Below are positions 56,177-64,000 of a DNA stretch of 64,000 bases, one piece after another. The notes beneath the pieces are model-generated. The model ran no database searches. It was not told where the DNA came from and worked only from the letters and a program-made list of their open reading frames with translations. Source of the DNA: Pseudomonas iranensis. Lineage in GTDB: Bacteria > Pseudomonadota > Gammaproteobacteria > Pseudomonadales > Pseudomonadaceae. Numbering within the stretch: position 1 is the stretch's first letter; each line of letters opens with the position of its first letter. The position numbers and the translations under genes are program-made. The stretch lies in NCBI RefSeq assembly GCF_014268585.2, contig NZ_CP077092.1:248001-312000 (forward strand), written 5' to 3'.

Positions 56177-57703
56177 CTAACCCGCCGCACCAATCCCGGT
56201 ATTGGTCCGCACCCGGCCTTCCAGCCTGCGCTTCAACCCGCGCGATTCGATCAACAGCTTCGACCCCTTCGCCGCATTCGCCCGGCCCCATTCCTCAAGC
56301 AACTCGAGACAGGAATGGTCGATGTAGCTCAGGTTGTTCAGCGGCACATGCACCGTCGTGCCGTGGGGAATGCTGCCCAGCACCTGGGTCAGCGCCGGCA
56401 CTTTGAGGAACGTCGCCGCGCCGACCAGGCGCAATTCCATTTCGCCGTCCTGCGGCAGGTCGATCAGGCTGATTTTCAGGCGCGAAGCCTTGAATGCCAG
56501 TTTCAACATGGTCAGGCCGAAACCGATCAGCACACCGGTGAGCAGATCAGTGAAGATGATCGCCAGCGCCGTCGCAGCGTAGGTGAACATTGGCATCCGC
56601 CCGTACCGACCCAGACCACGGAAAGCTTTCAGGTCGACCAGTTTGAAACCGGTATACACCAGCACACCCGCCAGACTCGCCACCGGAATGCTTTGCAACA
56701 CGCTCGACAGCAACAGCACGAATGCCAGCAGCCACAGGCCATGGAAAATCGTCGAGTAGCGTGTGGTCGCACCGGCCTGAACGTTGGCCGAACTGCGCAC
56801 GATCACCCCGGTCATCGGCAGCGCGCCGACCAGGCCGCAGAGCATGTTGCCGACACCTTGTGCCGACAGTTCACGGTCGAAGTCCGAACGCACGCCGCTG
56901 TGCATGCGATCCACCGCCGCAGCGGACAGCAGGGTTTCGGCACTGGCGATAAACGCCACGGCGAACGCGGCGATCAGCAGCGTCGGGTCGGCCAGGCTCA
57001 TCAGGTCGGCCGGCTTGAGCCAATCGATCGCCTCGGCCAGATTCGCCGGTACCTCGACGCGCTTGACCTGCAACGCCAGCATCAGGCTCGCCACCGTCGC
57101 CAGACCCACACCGAGCAATGCGCCGGGAATGAAGCGCAGCGAATGCGGGCGGAATTTTTCCCACAGCCACATCACCGCAATCGTCGACAAGCCGAGCAGA
57201 CCCGCCTGCCAGCCAAACGATGGCAAGGCTTGCGCTACGGCCGCCGGAAACGCCGTGAGGTTGTCCAGCCCGGAAGGTTGCGGCTTGGCATCGAGCATCA
57301 CATGGATTTGCGAGAGCACAATCAACACGCCAATGCCCGCGAGCATGCCGTAGACCACCGCTGGCGCCGTGACCCGAAACCAGCAGCCAAGCTTCAGGCG
57401 CCCGGCGACCAGTTGCAGAAAACCTGCGAGCAGCAGGATCGGCCCGAGCATCTCGACGCCATGCTGGCGCACCAGCTCGAAAACCAGCACCGCCAGACCC
57501 GCCGCCGGACCACTGACCTGCAACGGCGAGCCCGCCAGCCAACCGACCACCAGACCGCCGATGATGCCGGTGATCAGACCCTTGGCCGGCGGCAGCCCTG
57601 AGGCAATCGCGATGCCCATGCACAGCGGCAGGGCGACCAGAAACACAACCACGGAGGCGAGCAGCTCCCGTGGCAACACAGCTTTCAATTGAGCCGCACG
57701 CAT
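56177..57703 (-). CDS. SulP-family anion transporter with STAS domain
   Basis: The 508-residue transporter has the SulP core of many helices (VVFLVALPLCMGIAIASGLP, then GLPPAKGLITGIIGGLV) and a C-terminal STAS domain (about 410-500, with LNNLSYIDHSCLELLEEW). SulP members move sulfate or bicarbonate. The carbonic anhydrase upstream of it on the same strand (90 bp gap) suggests bicarbonate uptake, as in BicA-type systems. The substrate is inferred from context only. Confidence 0.9.
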   Translation of the reverse strand: MRAAQLKAVLPRELLASVVVFLVALPLCMGIAIASGLPPAKGLITGIIGGLVVGWLAGSPLQVSGPAAGLAVLVFELVRQHGVEMLGPILLLAGFLQLVAGRLKLGCWFRVTAPAVVYGMLAGIGVLIVLSQIHVMLDAKPQPSGLDNLTAFPAAVAQALPSFGWQAGLLGLSTIAVMWLWEKFRPHSLRFIPGALLGVGLATVASLMLALQVKRVEVPANLAEAIDWLKPADLMSLADPTLLIAAFAVAFIASAETLLSAAAVDRMHSGVRSDFDRELSAQGVGNMLCGLVGALPMTGVIVRSSANVQAGATTRYSTIFHGLWLLAFVLLLSSVLQSIPVASLAGVLVYTGFKLVDLKAFRGLGRYGRMPMFTYAATALAIIFTDLLTGVLIGFGLTMLKLAFKASRLKISLIDLPQDGEMELRLVGAATFLKVPALTQVLGSIPHGTTVHVPLNNLSYIDHSCLELLEEWGRANAAKGSKLLIESRGLKRRLEGRVRTNTGIGAAG

Positions 57704-57793
57704 GGCGATTCTCCCGAAGTTTTCTTCAGGCGTGGCGAGGCCGGGCCGCTGAATCAGCGGCCGGCGTCATACCACACAGATTGTTGGGAAGAT

Positions 57794-58522
57794 TTAGAAG
57801 CGCGCTTTGGGCGTCGCCACAGGAATCGGATGGCTGCCGTCGAGAGGCAGGAAACGACCCTGGTCCGCGTCGTAAGCTTTGATTTCGCTGGTTTCGATGT
57901 TGTAGACCCAGCCATGGATGAACAGATGACCGTTCGCCATGCGCGAGGCTACCGAAGGATGGGTACGCAAGTGCTGCAGTTGGGCGATGACGTTTTCCTC
58001 GGTGAGGATCGGCATGCTGTCTTTTTCGTCGGTGCAGTTGCAGTTGTCGTGCACCATGGTTTTCGCGACTTCAGCGTGGCGCAGCCAGGCTTTGACCGTC
58101 GGCATTTTTTCCAGGCTGTCGGGGTTGAGTACCGCGCGCATGGCGCCGCAATCGGAGTGGCCGCAAATGATGATGTGCTGCACGCCCAGCGCCAGTACCG
58201 CGTATTCGATCGCGGTAGAGACGCCGCCGTTCATCTGACCGTAGGGCGGCACCACGTTGCCGACGTTACGGGTAACGAACAGATCGCCCGGCGAGCTCTG
58301 GGTGATCAGCTCGGGAACGATGCGCGAGTCGGCGCAGGTGATGAACATCGCCTTGGGCGCCTGAGCGGTAGCGAGCTTCTTGAACAGTTCTTCCTGCTGC
58401 GGAAAAACGTCATGGTGAAAGCGTAAAAAGCCATCAACGATCTGTCGCAGTGCTGCATCGGCGGATTGTGCTTCAGGGCTTTGCGCCGAGGCAGCCAACG
58501 ACTGTTTATCCTTGTCACTCAT
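57794..58522 (-). CDS. Beta-class carbonic anhydrase
   Basis: The 242-residue zinc enzyme interconverts CO2 and bicarbonate. Zinc ligands are Cys63 (CADSR, with Asp65 and Arg67 forming the catalytic dyad), His122 and Cys125 in CGHSDCGAM. The set is complete for a beta-carbonic anhydrase. It is upstream of the SulP gene and probably co-transcribed with it, so the pair may supply bicarbonate. Position matches psCA1 of PAO1. Confidence 0.95.
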   Translation of the reverse strand: MSDKDKQSLAASAQSPEAQSADAALRQIVDGFLRFHHDVFPQQEELFKKLATAQAPKAMFITCADSRIVPELITQSSPGDLFVTRNVGNVVPPYGQMNGGVSTAIEYAVLALGVQHIIICGHSDCGAMRAVLNPDSLEKMPTVKAWLRHAEVAKTMVHDNCNCTDEKDSMPILTEENVIAQLQHLRTHPSVASRMANGHLFIHGWVYNIETSEIKAYDADQGRFLPLDGSHPIPVATPKARF

Positions 58523-58759
58523 GATTCATCCTCTTGTGCGGATTCAGGGAGTCTTCCCCGGTATTCCGGTATGAAGCCAGTGGCTGTTTAAACCATCCGG
58601 GTCATCCCGACCCGTCAGTCACTCGATGAACAAGGTAGCCGCCGAAACTTAACTGAAACTGAATCAAACGCTCTAGAACGTGTGTTCCAGGTCACAAAAA
58701 ACGTGACTGGCGTGTTTCGGCGGAAGGATTCCAACCCGTCAACCCAAAGCCAATTGTCG

Positions 58760-59818
58760 CTAAATCAACGACATCTGGCGACCCGGCGGACAGAAGGCCG
58801 AGCAGTCGAGGTTATAGCCCTCGCGTTTGTTCAGGCCAAGCTTTTTGATGGCCTTGGCAAATCTTTGTGCGAGCAGGTCGGCAAACGGCCCTTCACCGCG
58901 CATCCGCGCGCCGAATCGGCTGTCGTAGAGTTCGCCGCCGCGGCTCTGGCGGATCAGGCTCAGCACATGGGCGGCACGTTGCGGATAGTGCGCCTGCAAC
59001 CACTCCTCGAACAGCGGCGCGACTTCCAGCGGCAGGCGCAGCATCATGTAGGCAGCGCTTTGCGCACCGGCAGCGTGGGCCTCGGTCAGCAGGCTTTCGA
59101 TTTCGCTGTCATTGATCATCGGAATCATCGGCGAACACAGCACGCCGACCGGAACGCCTGCTTCGCGCATCACCCGGATCGCGCGCAGGCGTGCCTTGGG
59201 CGCAGCGGCGCGCGGTTCGAGGATGCGTTTGAGTTCATCATCAAGCGTGGTCAGGCTGATCATCACCGCCACCAGCCGTTGCTGCGCCAACTCCGTGAGC
59301 AAATCGAGATCGCGCAGAATCAGCGAACCTTTGGTGACGATGGTCACCGGGTGGCGATAGCGCAGCAGCACTTCCAGGGTCTGCCGGGTGATTTTGTGTT
59401 CGCGCTCGATGGGCTGATACGGGTCGGTATTGGAGCCAAGATTGATCGGCGCGCATTGATAGCCGGGTTTGCTCAGCTGTTCTTCGAGGACCTGGGCGGC
59501 ATTGGTCTTGGCAATCAGCCGGGTTTCGAAATCCAGGCCCGGCGACATGTCCCAATAGGCGTGGCTGGGCCGTGCGTAGCAATAGATGCAGCCGTGTTCG
59601 CAGCCGCGATAGGGATTGAGCGAACGGTCGAAGGGCAGATCCGGCGAGGTGTTGCGGCTGATGATCGATTTGGCCTTCTCGATGATCACTTCGGTGTTTT
59701 GCGTCTCTGGCACTTCCTGATACCAGCCATCGTCCTCGGCCACTGAACGACTCGGCGCAAAACGGTTGTGCGGGTTGGTTGCGGTGCCGCGACCGCGGGG
59801 CGGAACTGGGATGTTCAT
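58760..59818 (-). CDS. PA0069-family radical SAM protein
   Basis: The 352-residue protein binds a 4Fe-4S cluster through CEHGCIYC (Cys73, 77, 80) and uses S-adenosylmethionine, as shown by the SPL-like arrangement GCIYCYARPSHAYW and later VTIVTKGSLILRD. It has no DNA-photolesion motif beyond that similarity, so the substrate is unknown. A perfect LexA box is 17 bases before its start, and in P. aeruginosa PA0069 is a LexA-regulated gene. I chose ATG 59818 (MNIPVPPRG), the family start. Confidence 0.9.
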   Translation of the reverse strand: MNIPVPPRGRGTATNPHNRFAPSRSVAEDDGWYQEVPETQNTEVIIEKAKSIISRNTSPDLPFDRSLNPYRGCEHGCIYCYARPSHAYWDMSPGLDFETRLIAKTNAAQVLEEQLSKPGYQCAPINLGSNTDPYQPIEREHKITRQTLEVLLRYRHPVTIVTKGSLILRDLDLLTELAQQRLVAVMISLTTLDDELKRILEPRAAAPKARLRAIRVMREAGVPVGVLCSPMIPMINDSEIESLLTEAHAAGAQSAAYMMLRLPLEVAPLFEEWLQAHYPQRAAHVLSLIRQSRGGELYDSRFGARMRGEGPFADLLAQRFAKAIKKLGLNKREGYNLDCSAFCPPGRQMSLI

Positions 59819-59834
59819 CGAACGAACCTCTGCT

Positions 59835-59850
59835 CTGTATATGCATACAG
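59835..59850 (-). promoter_or_regulatory. LexA (SOS) box
   Basis: CTGTATATGCATACAG is CTGT-N8-ACAG, a perfect palindromic SOS operator 17 bases upstream of the radical SAM start. LexA would repress the gene until DNA damage. Confidence 0.85.
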
Positions 59851-60053
59851 TATCCGAGGGGGTGCGCTGCGATCCAGTACCGTTCAGCGATGCTTTACCA
59901 ATAGTGATACCGCACAGAGTTTGACTGAGCAATTGTCATCAGGTCGCGACAAGTCAGGACACAGATGACTAATTGCTGAACTCAGGTCCGCTATATAGGC
60001 TCTGGAACTCCCGGCAACAGACTCCGGCCAACTAATTAAAAGGATTTGATTGA

Positions 60054-60356
60054 ATGTCTTACTTGAATCAACGCGGTGTTTTCCTGCAAATGATGCAGCC
60101 GAGTATCACCGATTCCAACACTATTGTTTCGCTGCAACTGGCGCGCAAGGAGCTGGGCTGGAACGCGGAGCAAGAGCTGTCGACCGAGACCCTGGTCGAT
60201 TCTGTCTACGTCGTGGCGGTATCGGCTGACAAGGGCAAAACGTTCACCATTCGCACTGACAAGAAAGATGTCGACGGTGACGGCGATATTGATAGTGATG
60301 ACAAGGCGAAGTTGATCGCCTTGGCCAAAGCTTATGTGGCCATCATTAATCCGTAA
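60054..60356 (+). CDS. Small protein with an EF-hand-like calcium loop
   Basis: The 100-residue protein has one calcium-binding loop, DVDGDGDIDSDD at residues 72-83. Asp72, 74, 76, 78, 80 and 83 with Gly77 and Ile79 match the EF-hand/dockerin pattern. The rest (FLQMMQPSITDSNTIVSLQL) is not recognised, and there is no signal peptide. AAAAGGATTTGATTGA precedes the ATG. It stands alone and ends in a strong terminator. Likely a calcium-binding accessory protein; role unknown. Confidence 0.65.
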   Translation: MSYLNQRGVFLQMMQPSITDSNTIVSLQLARKELGWNAEQELSTETLVDSVYVVAVSADKGKTFTIRTDKKDVDGDGDIDSDDKAKLIALAKAYVAIINP

Positions 60357-60390
60357 GCAGAAGTAATCGCACAACTTCATAACTGAAACC

Positions 60391-60419
60391 CCCTGCATGA
60401 ATACATCATGCAGGGGGTC
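60391..60419. terminator. Bidirectional hairpin terminator
   Basis: CCCCCTGCATG and CATGCAGGGGG form a perfect 11-bp stem between convergent genes. T-rich tails on both sides are short (TCTATTTCT on the plus strand). Confidence 0.8.
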
Positions 60420-60424
60420 TATTT

Positions 60425-61726
60425 CTAGTTATGTTGGGTGACTTGGCCGAGATCATCGCCGGAAGTGTTTTGCATATCCTCGCTGCGCAGATGCGCAACC
60501 TCTTTGGCACTGACTGGCGCGCCCTTGTTACCCCAGCTGCCACGGATGAAACTCACCACGTCCGCGACTTCCTGATCCGTCAGGCGCCAGGCGAAACCTG
60601 GCATAGTGAAGGCCGATGGCGCTGCGTGCGTCGCCGGCAAGGTTGCGCCTTTGAGCACGATGTGAATCAGCGACGTCGGATCCTCCGTCTGCAGCACCGG
60701 ATTGCCCGCCAGCGCCGGGAACACCCGGGTGTAGCCATGGCCATCGGTACGGTGGCAGGCCGCGCAGTTGTCGATGTACACCGACGCGCCGCGTTGGCTG
60801 TCGTCACCGTTCCACAGCGCTTTGGCTACTTTCTCGTCGTACTGATGCGGCTGATCCGCCGGGTCATTGGCCGGCAGTGATTTGAGATAGCGGGCAATCG
60901 CGGTGAGGTCGGCGTCGCTCATGTACTGCATGCTGTGGGTGACCACATCGCTCATGCCGCCGAACACTGCGCTGCGATCACTGCGCCCGGTCTTGAGGAA
61001 CTGCACCAGTTGTTCTTCGCTCCAGCTGCCGAGGCCATCCTTGTGATCGCCGCGCAGGCTCTTGGCGATCCAGCCTTCAAGCGGAGCACTGCCGGCGAGG
61101 AATTCGCTGCCGTCCGCCGCGCTCAGGGATTTTTCCTGCATGGTCAGTGCGCGCGGGGTGTGACAGGCGCCGCAGTGGCCGAGGCCTTCAACCAGGTACG
61201 CGCCGCGATCGATCACCGGATCGGCCGACGTGGACTGGTAATCCTCGACCTTCGGTGCGAACAGCCAGCGCCAGCCCATCAGCGGCCAGCGCATGCTCAA
61301 CGGCCACGGAATGTCGCTGGCCTTGTTCTCCTGCGCCACCGGTTCGACGCCGTGCATGAAGTAGGCGTACAGCGCTTGCATGTCGGCCTGGTTGACCCGC
61401 GCGTAGGACGGATAAGGCATCGCCGGGTACAACGTGCTGCCGTTTTTGGCAACGCCATGGCGCACGGCCTGATCGAAGTCTTCGAAGCTGTAATCTCCGA
61501 GGCCGGTTTTATCCGGGGTGATGTTGGTCGAGTAGATCGTGCCGATCGGCGTCTCCATCGGCAGCCCGCCGGCGAACGGCTTGCCGCCCTTGGCGGTGTG
61601 ACAGGCCACGCAGTCACCGGCGCGGGCGAGGTATTCACCTTGCTTGATCAGATTTTGATCAACGTCGGCCGCATAAATTGCAGTGCTGCCGAGCAGGGCG
61701 AGGGTGGCGATAACGAAAGTTTTCAT
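60425..61726 (-). CDS. Triheme cytochrome c subunit of a membrane-bound dehydrogenase
   Basis: The 433-residue subunit has three heme motifs (CVACH near 40, CGACH near 185, CAACH near 325) after a signal peptide (MKTFVIATLALLGSTAIYA). It takes electrons from the flavoprotein of the preceding gene and passes them to ubiquinone. Such triheme subunits occur in gluconate, 2-ketogluconate, fructose and alcohol dehydrogenases. The start at 61726 fits AAGGAG spacing; ATG 61732 is too close. It is the last of three genes. Confidence 0.9.
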   Translation of the reverse strand: MKTFVIATLALLGSTAIYAADVDQNLIKQGEYLARAGDCVACHTAKGGKPFAGGLPMETPIGTIYSTNITPDKTGLGDYSFEDFDQAVRHGVAKNGSTLYPAMPYPSYARVNQADMQALYAYFMHGVEPVAQENKASDIPWPLSMRWPLMGWRWLFAPKVEDYQSTSADPVIDRGAYLVEGLGHCGACHTPRALTMQEKSLSAADGSEFLAGSAPLEGWIAKSLRGDHKDGLGSWSEEQLVQFLKTGRSDRSAVFGGMSDVVTHSMQYMSDADLTAIARYLKSLPANDPADQPHQYDEKVAKALWNGDDSQRGASVYIDNCAACHRTDGHGYTRVFPALAGNPVLQTEDPTSLIHIVLKGATLPATHAAPSAFTMPGFAWRLTDQEVADVVSFIRGSWGNKGAPVSAKEVAHLRSEDMQNTSGDDLGQVTQHN

Positions 61727-61738
61727 GGTCATCGCTCC

Positions 61739-63523
61739 TTAAGCCTGCACCAGCGGGCCGGGGTTTTTCAGGTACTGCTCGCGGATCGCTTTCGCCGACC
61801 AGTAGGTCAACGCCGCGACCAGTCCGGTCGGGTTGTAGCCCAGGCCCTGCGGGAACGCCGAGGCGCCCGGGACGAACACGTTGTGCACGTCCCAGCTCTG
61901 CAAATAGCGGTTCAGCGCGCTGGTCTTCGGATCGGTGCCCATGATCGCGCCACCGTTGAGGTGGGTGGTCTGGTACGAGGCGGTGTTGAAGTGGTCGCCG
62001 ACTTGCTTGCCGATCACCGCGATGGCTTTAGGGCCCATCGCTTCGGCGATCTTGCCCATTTTTTCGACCATGAAGCGGTTCATCTTGATGTCGTTTTCCT
62101 GCCAGTCGAAAGTCATGCGCAGCAGCGGCAGACCGTAAGCGTCGCGGTACACCGGATCGAGATCAAGGTAGTTGCCACGGTAGGACTGATGCGCGCCGTG
62201 GGCGTCCATCGACACCTGGTGGGTGTAGTAATCGGCAGTGGCGCGTTTCCACGCGCTGCCCCAGGCCGGAGTGCCCGGCGGGTTGGAAGTACCGGCAATC
62301 GGGCGGCTGCCAGCCTGATTGACCCACATCGGCGAGCCACCGACGAAGCCGTGTGGGCCGTGGTCGAAGTTGTCGGCGTTGAAATCGTCCACCGCCACGC
62401 CGTTGCCGCCGGCGCCGATGAAGTTGTTGGTGTGGGTGTCCTTGTCGAAAAACGCCTTGATGGTGGCCATGTTCTGGTAGGCGAAGTTACGCCCGACCAC
62501 GCCTTCGCCGCTGATCGGATCGTACGGTTTGCCGATCCCGGACAGCAGCATCAGCCGCACGTTGTGCAACTGGAAGGCGCCGAGGATCACCAGATCCGCC
62601 GGCTGCTCGATCTCGCGGCCCTGGCCGTCGATGTAGGTGACGCCGGTGGCTTTGGACTTGCTGCTGTCGAGGTTGACCCGCAGCACATGGGAGTTGGGCC
62701 GCAGTTCGAAGTTCGGCAGGGGCTTGAGCGCCGGCAGAATGTTCACGTTCGGCGAAGCCTTGGAATACATGTAGCAGACGTAGCCGCTGCAGAATCCGCA
62801 AAAGTTGCACGGCCCCATCTGTGCGCCGTAGGGATTGGTGTACGGCCCAGAGGTATTTGCCGAAGGCAGGTTGTAGGGTTTGTAACCCACCTCTGTAGCC
62901 GCTTTGCCGAACAGCTGTGCGGATACGGTGTTTTTCTGCGCTTCAAGCGGAAACGGATTGGAGCGATCCGGCGCGTAGGGGTTGCCGCCCTTGCCCTGAC
63001 CGACCAGTTGACCTTTCACGGTCCAGGCCTGGCCGGAGGTGCCGAAGACTTTTTCCGCGAAGTCGAAAAACGGTTCCAGCTCTTCATAGCTGACGCCGAA
63101 ATCCTGGATGGTCATGTACTTGGGGATGAAGCTTTTGCCGTAGCGTTCTTCATAGTGGCTGCGCATGCGCAACTCGATCGGGTCGACGCGAAAGTGCACG
63201 CCCGACCAGTGCAGACCGGCGCCGCCGACGCCATTCCCCGGCAGAAACGCGCCCAACTGGCGGTTGGGCAGGGCGATATCATTGACGCTGTGGCGAATGG
63301 TCACCGTCTCTTTGGAGATGTCCTGAAAGAGCTTTTTCCGCACGCTGTAGGTGAGTTCATCGATCACCTGTGGATAGTTGCCGTCGGGGTAGGTGTCCTG
63401 CATCGGCCCGCGCTCCAGCGCCAGCACGTTCAGACCCGCTTCGGTCAGCTCTTTGGCCATGATGGCGCCCGTCCAGCCGAAACCGACGATGACTGCATCA
63501 ACCTTCTTCATTACCGTTGCCAT
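61739..63523 (-). CDS. GMC-family flavoprotein dehydrogenase subunit
   Basis: The 594-residue subunit binds FAD through VDAVIVGFGWTGAIMAKEL near the amino terminus and closes with the GMC His pair region (HLNGGAIMGTDPKTSALN) and GYNPTGLVAALTYWSA. A Cys-rich segment (CNFCGFCSGYVCYMYSK) probably holds a 3Fe-4S or similar cluster. Together with the small and triheme subunits it oxidises a sugar acid (probably gluconate to 2-ketogluconate) in the periplasm. Substrate is inferred from the family. Confidence 0.9.
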   Translation of the reverse strand: MATVMKKVDAVIVGFGWTGAIMAKELTEAGLNVLALERGPMQDTYPDGNYPQVIDELTYSVRKKLFQDISKETVTIRHSVNDIALPNRQLGAFLPGNGVGGAGLHWSGVHFRVDPIELRMRSHYEERYGKSFIPKYMTIQDFGVSYEELEPFFDFAEKVFGTSGQAWTVKGQLVGQGKGGNPYAPDRSNPFPLEAQKNTVSAQLFGKAATEVGYKPYNLPSANTSGPYTNPYGAQMGPCNFCGFCSGYVCYMYSKASPNVNILPALKPLPNFELRPNSHVLRVNLDSSKSKATGVTYIDGQGREIEQPADLVILGAFQLHNVRLMLLSGIGKPYDPISGEGVVGRNFAYQNMATIKAFFDKDTHTNNFIGAGGNGVAVDDFNADNFDHGPHGFVGGSPMWVNQAGSRPIAGTSNPPGTPAWGSAWKRATADYYTHQVSMDAHGAHQSYRGNYLDLDPVYRDAYGLPLLRMTFDWQENDIKMNRFMVEKMGKIAEAMGPKAIAVIGKQVGDHFNTASYQTTHLNGGAIMGTDPKTSALNRYLQSWDVHNVFVPGASAFPQGLGYNPTGLVAALTYWSAKAIREQYLKNPGPLVQA

Positions 63524-63525
63524 GC

Positions 63526-64000
63526 TTACGCCCTCTCGCCGCGAATCGACACTGCCGGGAAGGGGTATTGCTCGTTGCGTTCCACCCAATCCATGAAATC
63601 GGCGCGGGCGCCGGGGAAACCGATCATGGTCCAGCCGACCATGCCTTTATTGCCACCGTGGATCGGGTCGCAGAAGAAACCCTCCTTGGTGTTTTGCAGC
63701 AGCAGATTGAAGAAAATCTTCGCCGGCACCGCATCGAACTGCGGCTTGCCGGCTTCGAGTTGCTTGAGCAAATCGTCTCGGGTAGCGCTGTCTTGCTCGG
63801 CAAATGTTTTACCGCTGAGACCTTTTACCCACTGATCCGTGGCGGCGATGCCGAGGCGATAGATGTCTTTGGGTACCAGTTTGCTCTGCCAGCCCATCTC
63901 CGGCGCAGCGTCGGCATTGAATGGGCCTTGCATGTACCACAGGGCACCGGCGGCGTACGGCGTGTTCATCTGCCGGTCGATGTATTCCGGCACGCCGGCT
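63526..64000 (-). CDS. Gluconate 2-dehydrogenase gamma-type subunit (partial)
   Basis: The visible 158 C-terminal residues of a gluconate 2-dehydrogenase subunit 3 family protein; the amino terminus, where a twin-arginine signal is expected, lies beyond the window. FCDPIHGGNKGMVGWTMIGFPGA is the family signature, split over two lines of helix. In such complexes it brings the flavoprotein through the Tat system. It ends 2 bp before the GMC start, so the three genes form one operon. Confidence 0.88.
   Translation of the reverse strand, partial: AGVPEYIDRQMNTPYAAGALWYMQGPFNADAAPEMGWQSKLVPKDIYRLGIAATDQWVKGLSGKTFAEQDSATRDDLLKQLEAGKPQFDAVPAKIFFNLLLQNTKEGFFCDPIHGGNKGMVGWTMIGFPGARADFMDWVERNEQYPFPAVSIRGERA

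Noticed and set aside
60935..63835. 966-codon open frame on the plus strand, antisense to the dehydrogenase genes
   Set aside because: It lies opposite two well-recognised genes, shows no family motif, and such long antisense frames are expected in GC-rich DNA with strong third-position GC bias.

Overview
The window is high-GC chromosomal DNA of a Pseudomonas of the fluorescens group. The evidence is the gene content and two gene runs that, from memory, match P. aeruginosa PAO1 order (the PA5481-PA5505 run and the PA0102-PA0114 run), plus several Pseudomonas-type REP/REPIN palindromes between genes. It is dense core-genome sequence with one clear mobile element. No rRNA, tRNA or CRISPR array was recognised. 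Region 1-6.6 kb: the end of a choline-sulfate uptake and hydrolysis locus (choX, betC, divergent LysR regulator), a small NAD(P)-binding oxidoreductase, a DOPA-dioxygenase-like protein, a CitMHS citrate transporter and a TerC membrane protein. Region 6.8-16.3 kb: a Na/Pi symporter, an M16 peptidase, a DUF5924/DUF2914 protein, a four-gene lipid-transport (Mla/Pqi-like) operon and a SpmA-SpmB-type membrane protein. Region 16.4-31.2 kb: gltP, a possible tiny-peptide transcript, an Ivy lysozyme inhibitor with two small membrane proteins, the alginate two-component pair algB-kinB, a c-di-GMP phosphodiesterase, the amidase ampDh2, a diguanylate cyclase, an EEP-family phosphatase/nuclease, dsbA, cytochromes c4 and c5, and engB. 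Region 31.2-39.7 kb: a candidate ErsA small RNA (about 132 nt with a sigma-22-like promoter and a terminator), polA, a DUF2782 protein, thrB, the zinc regulon znuA / zur-znuC-znuB and a lipoprotein. Region 39.7-41.1 kb: an IS110-family (IS1111 subgroup) element inserted inside a REPIN. Its long non-coding end contains an 8-nt match to the target and a 7-nt match to its own terminus, as expected for a bridge-RNA guide. Region 41.2-46.2 kb: catalase katE and the methionine importer metNIQ. Region 46.3-55.0 kb: the aa3-type cytochrome c oxidase locus on the minus strand (coxB, coxA, ctaG, coxC, SURF1, a thioredoxin-fold protein, ctaA, ctaB, sco), interrupted by a small plus-strand DUF2909 gene. 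Region 55.3-60.4 kb: a hypothetical protein, a SulP anion transporter, a beta-carbonic anhydrase, an SOS-box-preceded PA0069-family radical SAM protein and a small EF-hand-loop protein. Region 60.4-64 kb: a three-subunit membrane-bound sugar-acid dehydrogenase (triheme cytochrome, GMC flavoprotein, gamma subunit cut by the window end). The most unusual signal is the RNA-guided IS1111 element and its REPIN target. Next are the ErsA candidate, the two-ORF mini-transcript beside ivy, the LexA box before the radical SAM gene, and the Hfq/Crc-type A-rich motif on a leader ORF before the citrate transporter.
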